Source: Monocercomonoides exilis (taxonomy: Eukaryota; Preaxostyla; Oxymonadida; Polymastigidae). Taken from it: a stretch of DNA of 64,000 bases. Under the pieces are notes generated by a model. That model was not told the origin of the DNA and did not search any database. It saw nothing but the letters and a program-made list of their open reading frames with translations. The translations under genes were made by a program, and so were the position numbers. Below are positions 1-10,011 of this stretch, in pieces (the first letter of the stretch is position 1; each line of letters begins with the position of its first letter). Location: assembly GCA_001643675.2 (NCBI GenBank), contig LSRY02000045.1, positions 244,001-308,000 on the forward strand, written 5' to 3'.

Positions 1-1345
1 CTCGTGATGAGCATGAGATAATAAGAGGGAGAAAATATCGACAATGTATTTATTTATCATTCAGCACCTGGATTGCTTCATATCCTTCTTTTCTCCTGAA
101 TAAATGGTTTTTTTTTAATAAAGGGAAGGAAAAGGAAAGACAATGCCAAATCTTGTTCTTGTCATGTTTCATCCTTGTTGCACTTTTGAACAATTCTTTC
201 AATCTTCTCATGTTGGACAACGTCTGGGACCATCTTTCAACTTCATTGTGAAATCCAACATAGATACAAATGGATAATTTTCATTTATCCTAATTTTCTC
301 TTTCCCTCGTGAGTCATATTCTCTTTCCATGTTCTCAAACGTTTTTTCTTCTTCTTCATATTCGCCAACACTCGATCTGGGAAATTGGATCAACATCCCT
401 CAACATCCTAAAAGACAGAACAATATGATTTTCTTGTGTTAGAAAGGCATTTGTCTTCGACTGAAATGCCATTTGATTACCACTTGGAGCGTCTCTTTTT
501 CAGCCATTCTTCATCGCCATCCCCTGTTTCGATTTGTTATCTTCATCAACATTATTTAGAAAATCCATCTGAGCCCAGTGTGTGAATCAATCAATCAGAA
601 GAAACAAGGATTGTTTATCCGTCTTTGATTTTTTGCTTGTGGAAGGAAATATGACAAAGCGCTTGGTTTTTGAATTGGAGTCATCAAGGCCAGAAACGCA
701 AGCACTTTGGCGATCATCAGTGTTATGAGTTCATGGAAAGGGAAGTGAAAAAGAAAGAATGCAAAAGGTTAGAAATGAGAAGAGGAATAATTTTGAATCT
801 GTTTGTGAATGAAGCCTTGCATGAAGCAAAAGGAAAGACAACAAGATGGACATTTTTTGATTGGGATTGTCAAAAAAGTTCTGTGAACTGAGCAAGGATT
901 GAATTATCAATTGGTGTGTCTGAGTGAATTTTGAGCAGGATGCACATTCTTTGGCCATCTCATAAGTTTCAATTCATATGTGTTCCATATCGAATGAGTG
1001 ATGGTTTTTTTAAACTGTATTTGAGGATATGGAAAGATGAATTTTTTGATAGAAACGGTGGGGCTGGTTCATGCAGTTTGTTTTCTTTTGCAATCAGATA
1101 TCTGGGAAAACGAGAAGGATGCATTTGTGGAGAATGGAGTAGTTAGTGATTTTTGAGAGGTTGGTGGAGGAATGAGATGTCTCGTCCAGAACGAGTTGGG
1201 AGAAGGGAGCAGAGGGAAATGAAGATGAAAGAGCAAGGTGGAATGGTGGATGAAACTCAGTTCGTGGGGGAAAAGAAAAAAGAATCAGTTGTGTTGTTTA
1301 TCCTTCTTTTGTGAGTTATTGCCAGCCTTGTGGTGTGGCTGCTCA

Positions 1346-2077
1346 TCAACGATCACGTAGGAAAATGTGTGCGGAGGAGGTTGCATTGCCTTTGGCATTC
1401 CCTTTTGACATTTGTGTCTTTGGGGGAATGTGTTTGTGAATGAGCAGAAGGGAGGGGCTGGATGTTGTTGGGAGTGATTGAGATGTGTCTGTTTTGCAAA
1501 AAGGATGAGGATGAGGAAGGTGATGGAAGGGGAAGTTGGCAGCCTGCTTGGAGGTGTCTTTGGAAGGGAGTTGGAAAGAAGAAAAGCAGAGGGGCAGGGG
1601 ATTGGGATGGAATGGAAAGGGAGAAGGAGGAGGAAGAAGGAAGGTGAAGAGGAAGATGGTGTGGCTGGGCAAATGAAATGGGGTGAGGAGTGTTTGTGGG
1701 TGTGATGATTCCACGCTCAGCAAGGTTGTTGGCAATGTTGATGGAGGCGACAGATGCTGTGTGTTTCGGAGCCGAAAGGATGGGGAAAGCAGACAGAAGA
1801 AATGAGAGAGGATGGTGAGTGGCAGGCAGTTGTTGGAGGGGGGTGAAGATGAAGCGGAGGAAAGGATGCTGGATGGGCATATGCCCCATGGAGCAGATGT
1901 GTTTGTTGAGTGAGGTTGAGGGGCAGTTGTATTTTTGGAAGGGAGAGAAATGAAGAGGGAGATGGAGAACATATGGAGGGTGTGGAGCTTGCTGTCACAA
2001 GAGAAGGAAGATGAAGAAAAGGAGGCATTTGAATTGTGATGTGCATGAAGGGATTGAAAATGTCTTTCAAAATTCAC
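1346..2077. other. Strand-biased Ser/Pro versus Glu/Arg/Gly-rich stretch (left arm)
   Basis: The purine-rich plus strand leaves long open frames on both strands. The minus-strand frame is Ser/Pro/Leu-rich and the plus-strand frame is Glu/Arg/Gly-rich. Base composition alone can explain the openness, so I do not call a gene. The mirror is 14123-14860. Confidence 0.3.
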
Positions 2078-2519
2078 AAAAATAAAAAATATTTTGTTAT
2101 TTCAGAGAGAGATTTCAATCTCTGTATTCTCTGTTTTGTTCTCATTCGCATTGTTGGTTTCTTTTTCGCTCAGTTCCACTCAAAACATATTTATTTATCT
2201 GTCTGTTTGAATGACATTCCCCTGTGTGAAAAAATGCAAGGGAATCAACACACATTATTGTCTTTGTGAAGGAGCCAGGGCAAATGAATTCTTTTGAAAT
2301 GGCTGAGAAATTGGATTTGGAGGAGTCTGGACACACAGAAATCAGGGGAAATGGCACTTTTCTGTTTAATAAATATTATAATAAATTCATATTTATAATT
2401 TTATAAAAAAGTTTTTTTTCAAATAGATTGATGAACTGGTTTATGCAATCAGATCAAATGAAAACAGAAAAAGCTGAAAGCGTGTTGAGAGAAGTTTTGC
2501 AGCCAGGAACAGACATAGC

Positions 2520-3168
2520 ACATGGCATACCCTGAGGGGTGTGATTCGATCCTTGAGGTGGTACGGGTGCCGAGCCTCTGGGGTGCCTGGGAAATGAGGC
2601 AGCGATTTATCGGCCAGATGGCTGTGCCTGTGCATGGAGCATGTTTGTGATGCCTCTTTCTATGCGCTGTGCCTGCAAAATGTTGTGAGTTGGCGGTATG
2701 AGTGGGCTTTTGGGGCAGCTTGGTGTCGGTGAGTGGCGTTGTTTCCTTTTACTATGTTATCTTTTCTGCAATGCTGATGGAAGTGTGCCATTTTGTTTGC
2801 CTCTCGAGGGAGCCGTTGACGTGTTGCACCTTTTTTATTTCTATTTTTTCGGATTTTATTTCTCAGCAGGGCGCAGCTGGGGATGTTTTGCAACAGAAGA
2901 ATTTTTCGATGATCCGGGCACCTGGGTGAACCAATACAGCGGGGAAGGGGATGGGAGCAATGGAAACAGCGATTGGGAGGGGTGTAAGGAGAGACGATGG
3001 GCTGTGGCAGAATTTTGTTTTTTCACCTCAAAGGCAGTTATTGGCTGTTGTGGCAGTGCCAGCACAAATACGGATGATTTTATTGGATGCTCTCCTTCAG
3101 ACCTGGGATTTGCCGTTATTTCATCCAGCAAAAATATTTCGACTCCAACTGTCCACTTGCCACACTGA
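2520..3168 (+). other. Unrecognised coding trace with a possible intron (left arm)
   Basis: Protein-like stretches appear in several frames: MEHVCDASFYALCLQN before 2729, and WGCFATEEFFDDPGTW or LLAVVAVPAQIRMILL after 2866. A GTGAGT donor at 2729 and a pyrimidine-rich TTTATTTCTCAG acceptor ending at 2866 suggest a 138-nt intron, which is a plausible size for this type of genome. I cannot join the pieces into one clean frame, so this may be a decayed gene. The mirror copy is at 13035-13683. Confidence 0.28.
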
Positions 3169-4477
3169 ACAGCATCGTTGAAATTGAAGAAAGAGAATTT
3201 GTCCCAATCACACTCACTGTCTTCCCTCTCCCAACAACAGAAATCTCCTTTTCCCCAACATTGATCGTCGCCCCTTCGCTCACATGCTTCCCATCCAGCA
3301 ACGTGATTGTCGAGCTCAGCTGCGCCATGCTCGACCCCACTGCATGCCCCACTGTCTTGCAAGGTGCTGCCTCACTCATCCCACACAGATTGTTTGCGTC
3401 GTTCCCACCCACTCCAACATACCGATCCTTCATCCCTTCCTTCAACCAATCCTTCTTTTCTGTATGCAGATATGTCCAACTGCTTCCATTATAATATCTA
3501 TGGCACACTCTATAATCATTGCTATTCGTTGTATATGATTCAAAGAACGGGTTAGCCGATGAAAAAAGATTGTAATAATCTTGAAAATACACATCGTGGC
3601 CATATGGAGTGGAAGCGTTGCAACTGCAATCGTGGAAGAAGAAGAAATAGCAATAAAGGTTGTTGCTTGGAGGTGTTGATTGAACTGGCCTGAAATCCAA
3701 TCCTCCGCCATATGATAATGCACTGCACGAAATAAACTGGAGGCCCCTCATTTTGAATGCAGATGGAACATATGAGCAATACATCCCTCCGCCATATTGG
3801 TTTGTCAGAGAACACGAAGTGAATAAACATTCAAACACACAAGCGCTCTCTCCATTGCTGCTTTCCGTTCCAATGCAGGAAGATCCAGAAACCTGAAAAG
3901 TTGAAAAATAAAGTCCTCCTCCCCAGCCATAAGCAGAACATTTCTGGAATTCGCACCCACTGATCCTAACGCACGAGGTTATCGAATAAGCCATAATTCC
4001 TCCCCCTTCGTCTTTTTCGGCAACACATCCATTGAATGAGCTGTTTTCGATTTTGATAGAATTGATTGAAACACACAAAATTCCTCCACCATCATAATGC
4101 GCATAGCAGTTGTTGAACGAACAAAACTTCACTGAAAGTGTTCCTGATGATAGACTATACATATTAATGGCCCCTCCATTCGAAGCCTTATCTGAATAAT
4201 CATAATTTGTCCCAGTTGTATTTGAGCCATTCCACTCGCACCAAGTGAATGAATTTGCCCCATTTTCTGTAATCTGCTGTCTCGTTGGCTTCGACGGATT
4301 CCCTTCACTTCCATTGACTGCAACATTCTCAGACCGATAGCACCTGACAAACGAGGTGTTCGAGGCAGCCAATGACTGAGATATTAGAAAAGACAAAAAG
4401 ATAGCGATACAAGGGATATGAAGGACAACGGATGAATGGATCTGAAAAAATGCAAAAAGAAGAGAAATGTGTCTCAC
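3116..4477 (-). pseudogene. Truncated surface-protein gene copy (left arm)
   Basis: The frame is open for about 453 codons but has no convincing start, since the first in-frame initiator is a GTG. From SLAASNTSF onward it aligns with the giant gene at 51746-64000, including TWCEWNGSNTTG, several GGGI/GGGM/GGGL beta-helix turns and CGMSEAAPCKTVGHAV. Homology ends abruptly after SGQLE near 3143, and the frame stops eight residues later in unrelated DNA. The region before SLAAS is a diverged version of the LVSES...SLTQL segment with an internal deletion. It lacks the signal peptide and at least eight downstream modules, so it cannot make the full protein. It could act as a donor cassette. Confidence 0.8.
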
Positions 4478-5198
4478 CAGCCAAAAGCGCTGCCTCCTTC
4501 TTCTCTTTTTATTTTTATCATTGTTGTTGAATGAATTGTTATATTTCTCAAATTTTTATTGTTAAAATAATAAGACAGTTGATGTTATTGAAACGCATTA
4601 GTGGTATTTTTTTTTTAATTCTTTTAATTCAAAGCAAATTTTGAGAGTTTCAAAAGCTAAATGCCAATGGCCAAAACGTTCTTCCACTTTTCTTGAAAGA
4701 CTCGTTTTGGAATTAAAGTTTATTGTTTCTTTTTTATTTTATTTATTGAATATGAAAGTGAATGATATGATGGAGATATTTTGGATAAACAACAATTGTT
4801 TTTTTGTTCTTTTTTGTTTTGCTTTTATCGAAATATTTGAAATATGCATTGGTTGAATATTTGCAGCAACTCGGAGTGAATAATTTTCATTGATTCGTTT
4901 CATTTTCACTTGATATTTTTTGAAAAATGCATTTGTAAATAGGATATTATTATTATTATTTTAATATTCAATATTTCCATAAAAAGGAAATAACTTTGAA
5001 CAAATTTTGTTTTTTTTGTTTTTTATTTATTTTCGAAAAAGATAGTTATTTAAATAGCAACGGAATGTTTGTATCACTTGGCCAGAATATCGATTCTTCA
5101 AACAGTTCTATTTTTTTTCACAATATTCAAATACTCATAATTTCACAGATGAGCCTTTTCACCATTTATTATTCAGAAGAAATACAAATGAAATATTA
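4478..5198. other. AT-rich spacer (left arm)
   Basis: Long A and T runs and only short, low-complexity frames. I see no gene. The mirror spacer is 11005-11725. Confidence 0.6.
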
Positions 5199-5447
5199 GA
5201 GATATGGTATACCCGCTATGGATCCATCTCGATGAGGTCTATCAGTATTATCTATTTATGTATATCTGGTGGTTGTTATCATCTAGTGTAATAAGTTGGA
5301 TAGGCAATGATAATTAGATAGAGATCATGAGGAGATTGCTGATACTCTTAGAAGTTTCTCATGATTAGATATTCAGTGATGTTCTATAAAGATGGAGTTG
5401 TTGATAGGTGTAATCGAGATATATCCATAGCGGGTATACCATATCTC
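5199..5447. repeat. 249-bp fold-back with 35-bp inverted ends (left)
   Basis: It begins GAGATATGGTATACCCGC and ends with the inverse. The two 35-bp ends (5199-5233 and 5413-5447) differ at only two positions. The interior is AT-rich and non-coding. It is either a MITE-like insertion or the structured terminus of the large element. No target-site duplication is evident. Confidence 0.8.
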
Positions 5448-5480
5448 CAAGAAGGAGAATTAACTAAAACATTAACCAGT

Positions 5481-5711
5481 GTGTCGAAGTTTGTAAATTA
5501 GTGGTGAATTTGTGTGAAAATTGATGTTTTCGTTGATGAAATACATGAGTTGAACATGTTTGTTATGTAATAACAGGTATATGTGTTGAATCTGTTGATG
5601 TGATCGTTGATGTTATCGTTGATGGTAATAACAGGTGTATGTGTCGAAGGTGGTAAATTAATGGTGAATTTGTGTGAAAATTGATGTTTTCGTTGATGAA
5701 ATACATGAGTT
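5481..5711. repeat. Duplicated 71-bp segment at 160-bp spacing (left arm only)
   Basis: Bases 5481-5551 recur at 5641-5711 with a few mismatches. The right arm has only one unit, which accounts for the whole 160-base offset between the arms. The second unit differs from the first mainly by an inserted double-hairpin module at 5712-5744. Confidence 0.85.
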
Positions 5712-5744
5712 CGCGACGAAGTTGCTCAGGAGACTTTGTCTCCG
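5712..5744. repeat. 33-nt double-hairpin module, site 1 left
   Basis: Two hairpins in tandem: GCGAC-GAA-GTTGC (one G-T wobble), the linker TCA, then GGAGAC-TTT-GTCTCC. The module lies between duplicated TT dinucleotides. The neighbouring duplicate unit (around 5546-5560) shows the empty site GAGTTGAAC, so this is a precise insertion. Confidence 0.8.
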
Positions 5745-5815
5745 TTGAACATGTGTCGAACGTTGGTGATATCGCAAATAAAAATAATCGATTTTGTTTT
5801 TTTGTTTTATCGTAA

Positions 5816-6058
5816 ATGGGTCGGAAGAAGATATACGCAACTGTGGAAGAAGCGAAAGAGGCTCAACAGAAACAAATTAAACAGTTTCAGGAAAAACGTA
5901 AAGAAGAAACTAAGTATTACAACGAACATGTAACTGAGAAACAGAAGAAGTTGATTAAGATATTGAGGAGAAAGGTTATCGAAAGTGATGAGCTGTTAGA
6001 TGAGTTGATGGAAAAAGTTAGTGGTCATTTGACTGCACAGGGTGGACTGGGCAGTTAA
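5816..6058 (+). CDS. Small basic coiled-coil protein in the left terminal repeat
   Basis: This 80-codon ORF has an ATG start. The product begins MGRKKIYATVEEAK and is dominated by Lys, Glu and Gln, with a predicted long amphipathic helix (residues about 10-70) and a Gly-rich tail. Short proteins opening with MGRxxxYxTxEEA are common near mobile and viral replication genes and are often assumed to bind DNA; that is a stylistic resemblance, not an identified family. An identical copy lies in the other arm (10305-10547), so the element carries two. The sense of transcription points inward, towards the primase-helicase. Confidence 0.55.
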   Translation: MGRKKIYATVEEAKEAQQKQIKQFQEKRKEETKYYNEHVTEKQKKLIKILRRKVIESDELLDELMEKVSGHLTAQGGLGS

Positions 6059-6194
6059 TGTGTTAATTAATGAAACATAACTAACTGAACACGTTTGTTG
6101 TATCGTTGATTGTTAAAAACAGTGTTCATGTTGATGTTATTGTTGATTGCCAACATCTATATTTTTACTTGAAAAAGTGGTAAATCGGTAAACC

Positions 6195-6256
6195 GGATAC
6201 CGGGTTGTGGCAATGTCGAGATGCTTGGGGATGGGAAATGTTGAGTTAAATCTCCG
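6195..6256. repeat. 62-bp direct repeat, copy 1
   Basis: Bases 6195-6256 recur at 6598-6659 with about one mismatch. Both copies begin GGATACCGGGTTGTGG and end in AAATCTCCG. The inverse pair lies in the right arm (about 9704-9765 and 10107-10168). The segment is non-coding and could be a replication or transcription control site of the element. Confidence 0.85.
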
Positions 6257-6316
6257 AGCTTATCACCTGCACTGGGTGCATCGGGTGCACCGGGTCAAAT
6301 ATATTCTATAAATTAT

Positions 6317-6361
6317 GTGGGCAAACGGGCAAACTGAGCAAAGTGGGCAAAATGAACAAAT
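6317..6361. repeat. Five 9-nt tandem units (GGGCAAA-type)
   Basis: Five degenerate units of GTGGGCAAA run head to tail. A related GGGTGCA-type array lies just upstream (about 6270-6294). Iteron-like clusters of this kind often bind replication initiators, but no binding protein is identified here. Confidence 0.6.
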
Positions 6362-6531
6362 TAACGAAACATAACTGGTGGTTCACGTTCGTTGTACCGT
6401 TGATGTATCGCAACGAAGTTGCTCAGGAGACTTTGTCTCCGTATCAAACAGTGTCCACAATGGCGTTAGAGTTGATTGCCAACACCTATATTTTTTTGAA
6501 CAAATGGCAGGATGGTGGATTGCCACACTGA
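6352..6531 (+). CDS. Small ORF interrupted by a 33-nt hairpin insertion (left)
   Basis: This is a 59-codon ORF from ATG 6352; an in-frame GTG at 6343 would add three residues but lies inside a 9-nt tandem repeat, so I prefer the ATG. The product (MNKLTKHNWW...) matches nothing I recognise. The double-hairpin module at 6409-6441 plus its 3-nt target duplication adds exactly 12 codons (read RNEVAQETLSPY), so the insertion kept the frame. The ORF may be fortuitous. Confidence 0.3.
   Translation: MNKLTKHNWWFTFVVPLMYRNEVAQETLSPYQTVSTMALELIANTYIFLNKWQDGGLPH
6409..6441. repeat. 33-nt double-hairpin module, site 2 left
   Basis: Same module as at 5712-5744 with one base changed (GCAAC instead of GCGAC), which keeps or improves the stem. 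It is flanked by TAT on both sides, consistent with a 3-nt target duplication. Confidence 0.8.
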
Positions 6532-6597
6532 TGTTTTTCACTTGATTTGGTGTTTATTTTGGTGTAATTGGCTTGAAAATGTATCAACCCGTGTCCA

Positions 6598-6659
6598 GGA
6601 TACCGGGTTGTGGCAATGTCGAGATGCTTGGGGAAGGGAAATGTTGAGTTAAATCTCCG
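6598..6659. repeat. 62-bp direct repeat, copy 2
   Basis: Second copy of the segment at 6195-6256. It is followed directly by the 8-nt GTGTCCAG array. Confidence 0.85.
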
Positions 6660-6669
6660 TGCTGGAAGC

Positions 6670-6701
6670 GTGTCCAGGTGTCCAGGTGTCCAGGTGTCCA
6701 G
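6670..6701. repeat. Four tandem GTGTCCAG units
   Basis: Four perfect 8-nt units with no spacer; the mirror array is at 9662-9693. The position is close to the inner end of the terminal repeat, next to the primase-helicase core. Confidence 0.85.
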
Positions 6702-7042
6702 GATAGTTTAAGTTCATCTGAAAAGAGCTGCCAACATGCCATTTCTGCCAACATGAGCAATTTACCCCTAATTTACCATGATTTTGAGGGTTTTTATTTG
6801 TTTTCGACAGTGTTGTTATTTTGCCACATTGCCCATGATATCGTCAGTGGCATTTTTCATGTGGTGCACACTTTTTGCATTGTTTGTATATTAATGATTT
6901 CTAAAAAAACGATGGAGTTTCGGTTAATTTCCACCGAGTTGTCCACATTATCATCTTCTCTTCATTTGAGGAGTTGTTCACACTCCGGCTTGAGTTCAGA
7001 ACGTTGGATTTTATTTCCTCTTCCACCAACTCGTATTCTCTT

Positions 7043-9346
7043 TCATCTGACTTTGAATGCAAATTGGAATAAGTGATAGTTCTTGAATTCAACTAGTCTG
7101 TAACTGAGTGCTTCGGAACATCTTCACACTTCTTTGAGTTTATTGCAATGCTCCTGACAGAACACATCGATGACATATAGTGATGATGCAATGATATCTT
7201 TTTTTGCCTCTGTTGTTGGAATCGCGCTTGTGTTGAAATTGGAGAGATCTTTGCTGAGGAAATAACAGAGAAGTTGTTCAAAGAATTCATTGTTGAAAGA
7301 GTTTGTGAAATCCTTGAAGATTGTGAGATTGTTCTTATATTTTGAGTAACAATCACAAACAACTTATCTTCTGTCACCAATCTCAACATTGACTTTGAAT
7401 AAGTGATTTGTCACAAATATGAAGTTAGCTACGTTCTCAGCTGTTCTTCTCGGCTGATTCTTCTCATTGATTCTGATTGTTGAATCTGTGATTATACTCT
7501 TCAACGCATCAAAGTTAGCTGTTCGATCATCTCCAACATTCTTCAATTCATTAAGTGCAATCAGCATTTTCCCTTCAACGATGGAGTTAAACTGTCCTGT
7601 CAGTTCTGCAATCTCTGTGACATTCGGACATGAATACCCTGCCAACAGTTCAGCAAGAACATTTGTCCAAACATTCTTTCCAATACCTTGCAAACCTTTG
7701 AGAACAAGTGATGTTTCTGCTTTTTTACCAGGATTTTGGACAATTGACGAAATCCAACAGAGGATGTATTGATAGAGTTCTTCGTTGTTGTTGGCAATTA
7801 CTTCTCGTGTGAAATCAAGGAATGGTTTGATGATTTCGTCATTTTGTTCGTTTGCCATTTGGTATTTGAACACATGGAACAGGGAGAATATTCGAGGGTT
7901 ATCTGAGAAGAACTTCACCCCATCAATCGATAGAACATGTGAGTATTGTTCGAAAGCTGTCTCAACTGTGAGAGTCTTTTTGTCATCATGCCAGAGTTTA
8001 ATTGTTTTGAACAGTTCGTACATTGCTGATTTTGTCTTGAATGTAATTGAATGACAAGAGGTGTGAATGTCAAACTTTTTCACAATGAATTCCATCCTTG
8101 CTTCCACAAACCTCAGAACTTTTGTGAGATCTTCTGCGACTTCCGACAGTGTGGAGTATTGTTTTCGACAAGCTTTATCCCTGATTTCAGAGAACGAGAA
8201 CGATGAGTTGAGATCAATTTCATGAACAGTAATCTCTCGTGGAGGTTCTTCCTTTTGCTCATTCTCTTTTCTGAGGAGTGGAATGATCACATCGTTGTAA
8301 TATGTTGGATTCCATCTCTTGACAATCTTTTGAAGAACAAATGGATGTGACTTGTTGTCTCTGTGCCTGATTCGTTTCTCTTCAAAGTGAGTGATTGCGT
8401 TTGCTGTTAGAGCAGCTGTCTCTCTGATCTGATTGAAAAGAAAATCTATTGATTGATTGTCGAAACCGTTAATGTTGACGAGAGAGTTGAGAGCTGCAAA
8501 TAACGGCATAAGAGTTAACTCAGAATCAAGTGACAAAGAACCTGTATCGTTATGTATTTCAATATCTTTGAGTCCTTTGACAAGAGCATGAGCGACAGTT
8601 GGTGACATATCAACTACACCATCTTGTGTGAAAAGATTGTGCGGTTCAGCTGCAATTGTCGCTGATGTATTCTCTGTTTTGAGGTCAATACCGAATACGT
8701 CAAGAACACTTTCGAGTGATGAAAGATCTGTGAGCTCTCTGTAATTGTTGAGGGGAATGTATTTGGTGATGATTCTCTTGCCATCTTTCATTTCTCTGTA
8801 TGAAGAGTCAGCTTGAACAACAAGCCTCTGTTTTCCATCTCCAATACCTGCAAAAATGTCGATATCGTACTCTGGACTCGTGAACACTTTGGTTTGTGAT
8901 GAACATTTGTGGGGATAACCACACAGCTCACAATAAATAAGAAGACCACCATGAGCTGTTTGCACAAGTCAGACGTTTCGGTGGAGTTTTTCGAGAATGG
9001 AATTCTTGATGGTTTTCGTTTGTTCAGCTTGATGGGATTTGTTAATGTCAACATCAACGACACAGAGATCCAGACATTTGCTGATATCGACAGCTGTTCC
9101 AGTGTGGCGTTGACCTTGCTTCTTGTCAGAGTATTTCTTGTAGTCGAACAAGTCAACAAGGTAATCTTTCATTCGTTCTCCCACCGTTATCTGTTCTATT
9201 TCTATTGAATCAAGCAGTCGTTTGATTTCGTCTTCGGTGGCTGTTTCAATTGAGCTAATCAGTTTGATTTCGTCGTCAGTGTCTGTTTCAAATGAATCAA
9301 CCAGTTGTTGGATTACGTTGTCAGTGTCTGTTTGGGGGGTTGTCAT
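7043..9346 (-). pseudogene. Broken D5-like primase-helicase (AEP + SF3)
   Basis: One reading frame runs from ATG at 9346 to TGA at 7043 (about 767 codons), interrupted by three stops: TGA 8969-8971, TAA 7364-7366 and TGA 7124-7126. The N-terminal part has the archaeo-eukaryotic primase metal motif VVDVD (residues about 96-100) and, just after the first stop, QTAHGG, matching the second primase motif. A further primase-like stretch follows (DIDIFAG, then QRLVV). The C-terminal SF3 helicase shows Walker A GLQGIGKN (near 7680-7700), Walker B MLIALNE, and sensor FIFVTNH followed by VEIGDRR, where the second stop falls. Sequence after it still reads as helicase C-terminal domain. A shifted frame, 6901-7092, may hold the last residues. 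The stops are of mixed type and flanking homology is intact, so I read this as pseudogenisation. The gene would have primed and unwound DNA for replication of the element. Confidence 0.88.
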
Positions 9347-9415
9347 TTTATAAAAATTAAAAAAACAAATTTTTTTTGAAACAGATTTATTTTTGAGACG
9401 AAATTTACAGGTAAG

Positions 9416-9505
9416 ATGATGTTGAGGTCAGTGTCGAACATTTACGGGGAACAGTTAATTTTCACAACTGACGATACAACTTATGTGCCACCAACGAATA
9501 AATAA
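9416..9505 (+). other. Short 29-codon ORF upstream of the primase gene
   Basis: A divergent mini-ORF starts at a double ATG and ends at TAA, just outside the primase start and just inside the right repeat boundary. The peptide (beginning MMLRSVSNIYG) looks protein-like rather than random, but it is too short to classify. It may be the remains of a gene trimmed when the right arm formed. The interval 9347-9415 is AT-rich and would contain the primase promoter. Confidence 0.25.
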
Positions 9506-9831
9506 TGTGTACAGTGGACGATGTCATGTGGCAATGTGGCAAAATGACAACATAATCGAAAATAAATAAAAACCCTCAAAATCATGGTAAATTAGGGGTA
9601 AATTGCTCATGTTGGCAGAAATGGCATGTTGGCAGCTCTTTTCAGATGAACTTAAACTATCCTGGACACCTGGACACCTGGACACCTGGACACGCTTCCA
9701 GCACGGAGATTTAACTCAACATTTCCCTTCCCCAAGCATCTCGACATTGCCACAACCCGGTATCCTGGACACGGGTTGATACATTTTCAAGCCAATTACA
9801 CCAAAATAAACACCAAATCAAGTGAAAAACA

Positions 9832-10011
9832 TCAGTGTGGCAATCCACCATCCTGCCATTTGTTCAAAAAAATATAGGTGTTGGCAATCAACTCTAACGC
9901 CATTGTGGACACTGTTTGATACGGAGACAAAGTCTCCTGAGCAACTTCGTTGCGATACATCAACGGTACAACGAACGTGAACCACCAGTTATGTTTCGTT
10001 AATTTGTTCAT
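9832..10011 (-). CDS. Small ORF with hairpin insertion (right-arm copy)
   Basis: Mirror copy of the ORF at 6352-6531 with an identical predicted peptide. It sits between the element core and the 80-codon ORF of the right arm and is read outward from the core side of the repeat towards the core. Function unknown; it could be non-coding repeat DNA that happens to be open. Confidence 0.3.
   Translation of the reverse strand: MNKLTKHNWWFTFVVPLMYRNEVAQETLSPYQTVSTMALELIANTYIFLNKWQDGGLPH
9922..9954. repeat. 33-nt double-hairpin module, site 2 right
   Basis: Inverted copy of the module at 6409-6441, carried by the right arm. Confidence 0.8.

Larger units (their letters stand above)
1..6845. repeat. 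Left arm of a 16-kb palindrome
   Basis: This arm is the reverse complement of 9517-16201. Base 1 pairs with 16201, so the arm may extend beyond the left edge. Pairing positions sum to 16202-16203 in the outer part and to 16363 inside base 5641, because the left arm carries 160 extra bases. The arms are close but not identical: there are scattered substitutions, a 1-nt difference near 400 that shifts an ORF, and different sequence around 2255-2310. The outer 5.2 kb is host-like and includes a truncated surface-protein gene. The inner 1.6 kb is the terminal repeat of the central element. Similarity fades at about 6834-6845. Confidence 0.97.

Noticed and set aside
1346-2077. 243-codon Ser/Pro-rich ORF, also at 14123-14944
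   Set aside because: Both strands are open because of purine/pyrimidine bias, the two arm copies differ in frame, and no domain or signal is visible.
6195-6701. CRISPR array
   Set aside because: The repeats are adjacent tandem units without regular unique spacers and no cas genes exist; the genome is eukaryotic.
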